Assembly (NCBI GenBank): GCA_033816765.1
Contig: CM066287.1
Coordinates: 6,634,001 to 6,698,000, forward strand
Direction: 5' to 3'
DNA: 64,000 bases
Origin: Nothopassalora personata
Lineage: Eukaryota; Ascomycota; Dothideomycetes; Mycosphaerellales; Mycosphaerellaceae
Part shown: positions 62,918 to 64,000 of the stretch, piece after piece
Position numbering within the stretch: position 1 is the stretch's first letter
How the letters are laid out: each line of letters opens with the position of its first letter
Position numbers and translations under genes: made by a program
Notes under the pieces: model-generated
What the model saw: only the letters and a program-made list of their open reading frames with translations
What the model was told of the DNA's origin: nothing
Database searches by the model: none

Positions 62918-64000
62918 GAGGAACACCGAAAACGGAAAGTCGAAAAATTTTCTACGACTACGACGAGTTTAAGACGAAACTCGATAATCTATACGGGATA
63001 CCGAACGAGGAGGTATACGCCGACCGACATATCCGATAACTTTAATAGACTACTTCTATAGCGCTATACGCCTTAGAATTCTAAGGATATACCGCCGACC
63101 TAGAATAGAATGACGTAGCATTATAATCGTAGTTCTACCTCGGGCTAAAGGACAACGTTAAAGCCGAACTATCCCGAAACGCTAGCGTTACAACGCTAGG
63201 GGCGATAATTAAGGTAGTAAAGGAGATTAACGAAAGGCTCTAGGATTTAAGGTACGACCGATTCGTATAACCTAGATACTAGGGACCCGCTACGGGCGGA
63301 AGAGGGGGCTTTAAGGCTAGAAGTTAGGACCCTAATAGTTACGAGGATCTAATAGAATTAGACGTAATAGAACGTAGGATAGGAAGGGGGCTAAAGAGTA
63401 AAGGTTCTACCTACTACGTATATAGCGAGTAAGGCTACTTTATAAGAAACTATAAGAAGAAGAATATAGTTAGCCGCGAGTTTAACGTAATAATTTGCGA
63501 AGAGAATATATACCGGGTATACGAGAATTTCCTCTCGAAATCTACCTAGTAGAAACGACCTAATAATAAAGGCATTAAATAGCGGCTTCTTAATTTAATA
63601 GCCTAGCGAAGAAGAAGTTAATAACGCGAACGGACAAATAACTATCGGATACTACGACTTACGAGGGATAGCCGTCTAGCTACGAAAACGGAGATAGAAC
63701 CCCTATCCTACTAAGATCTGTCTCGAGGGCTAAAAAATCGGAGAGAGATAGGTCGTTAGGATCGAAGGAGGTGTTTTTAGCTATATAGGCTTCGTCCTCC
63801 TCGACCTTCCGGTTCGCCTACTCTCGTACCGCCTTATTACAACGAATACGCTAGCGAAGAGATTCGATCTTCGAGAGTAACTCTTTAACCTATTACTCGT
63901 CCTACTCGATCTTTTACGATAGATCTTTAACGGTCTTATCTAGGCGAAATAAGAAGGAGGTAACGTAAGGTTTGCCTAGGCGTATACACTTAATATAGAA
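62918..64000 (+). mobile_element. Element O, right part: rest of gag and antisense frame
   Basis: Gag resumes in the same domain it broke off in at 28104 (KIFYDYDEFKTKLDNLYGIP..., then LKDNVKAELSRNAS) and runs to an altered zinc knuckle (YYVYSE*GYFIRNY) near 63420-63455. From about 63660 the opposite strand carries a coiled-coil frame. The 3' LTR lies outside the window. It matches element N throughout. Confidence 0.82.
63680..63990 (-). pseudogene. Antisense Cys-motif/coiled-coil frame of element O (5' end outside)
   Basis: Minus strand: CIRLGKPYVTSFLFRLDKTV (a Cys-motif end with one Cys now Tyr), then coiled-coil text with TAG stops (KDLS*KIE*DE**VKELLSK, IESLR*RIRCNKAVRE) and an acidic tail (TSFDPNDLSLSDFLALETD). 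It stands in the same place as the antisense frame in N. Its start is beyond the window. Confidence 0.5.

Noticed and set aside
62873..63061. 62-residue ORF across the X LTR/O gag junction
   Set aside because: It spans a transposon junction and is in neither gag frame.
25975..64000. Giant Starship-type cargo element
   Set aside because: No DUF3435 tyrosine recombinase or cargo genes seen; almost every stretch is explained by nested LTR elements.
25975..64000. Centromere or telomere
   Set aside because: AT-rich nested repeats could lie near a centromere, but nothing in the sequence proves it; the CCTTAA-like run at 57129-57240 is irregular and not a telomere repeat.

Overview
The window looks like a piece of a filamentous ascomycete genome (Pezizomycotina, probably a dothideomycete). 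The evidence is short introns of 47-66 bp with GT..AG ends, fungal gene families (CYP53-like P450, TPC1, PEX6, a GPI-anchored 5'-nucleotidase), and a right half in which repeats carry CpA-to-TpA / TpG-to-TpA changes, the mark of repeat-induced point mutation (RIP). No species can be named from sequence alone.

Left part, about 1-25.4 kb, is an ordinary gene island. In order: a gamma-butyrobetaine dioxygenase-like enzyme (-, 3' end cut by the window edge), a mitochondrial thiamine pyrophosphate carrier (+), endonuclease III (-), a gene-poor 2 kb, a 1,270-residue single-span membrane protein of unknown function (-, two exons), a benzoate 4-hydroxylase-type cytochrome P450 (-, two exons), the peroxisomal AAA ATPase PEX6 (-, two exons), a membrane-anchored alpha/beta-hydrolase lipase of the steryl ester hydrolase type (+), a small F-box/2EXR-like protein (+), an ankyrin-repeat pseudogene (+), and a secreted GPI-anchored 5'-nucleotidase (-, three exons). 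These are independent housekeeping and metabolic genes, not a cluster. The dioxygenase, the carrier and possibly one form of endonuclease III are mitochondrial.

Right part, about 26-64 kb, is one nested stack of LTR retrotransposons with target-site duplications (TSDs) at most junctions. A gag-bearing element (O, from 27401) is split by a chromovirus (X, 28105-62917, TSD GAGGA). O resumes at 62918. X holds three insertions: a gag-only element of the O family (N, 28382-30821, TSD CTACG), an intact un-RIPped chromovirus with identical 192-bp LTRs (C1, 31189-38604, TSD CTTAG), and a minus-strand Ty3-type element (Y, 39698-57672). Y contains a solo LTR of the X family and a further chromovirus (Z, 43010-51311, TSD CGCGC). 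Z contains an O-family solo LTR, an un-RIPped solo LTR, a tRNA-like sequence and a 764-bp SINE-like insertion with a 16-bp TSD and an (AATC)n tail.

Four points stand out. (1) C1 has a textbook -1 frameshift signal between gag and pol: GGGAAAC, a 6-nt spacer and an 11-position stem. (2) C1, X, Z, N and O share a self-priming layout in which 8-10 nt just 2-3 nt after the 5' LTR are complementary to a site inside the LTR; where a TATA-like box is visible that site is about 40 nt downstream of it. (3) The RIPped families carry an extra reading frame antisense to gag-pol, next to the 3' LTR; in N, O and Z it has a Cys-rich motif followed by a coiled coil. (4) RIP is absent from the youngest insertions, so the stack records relative ages.
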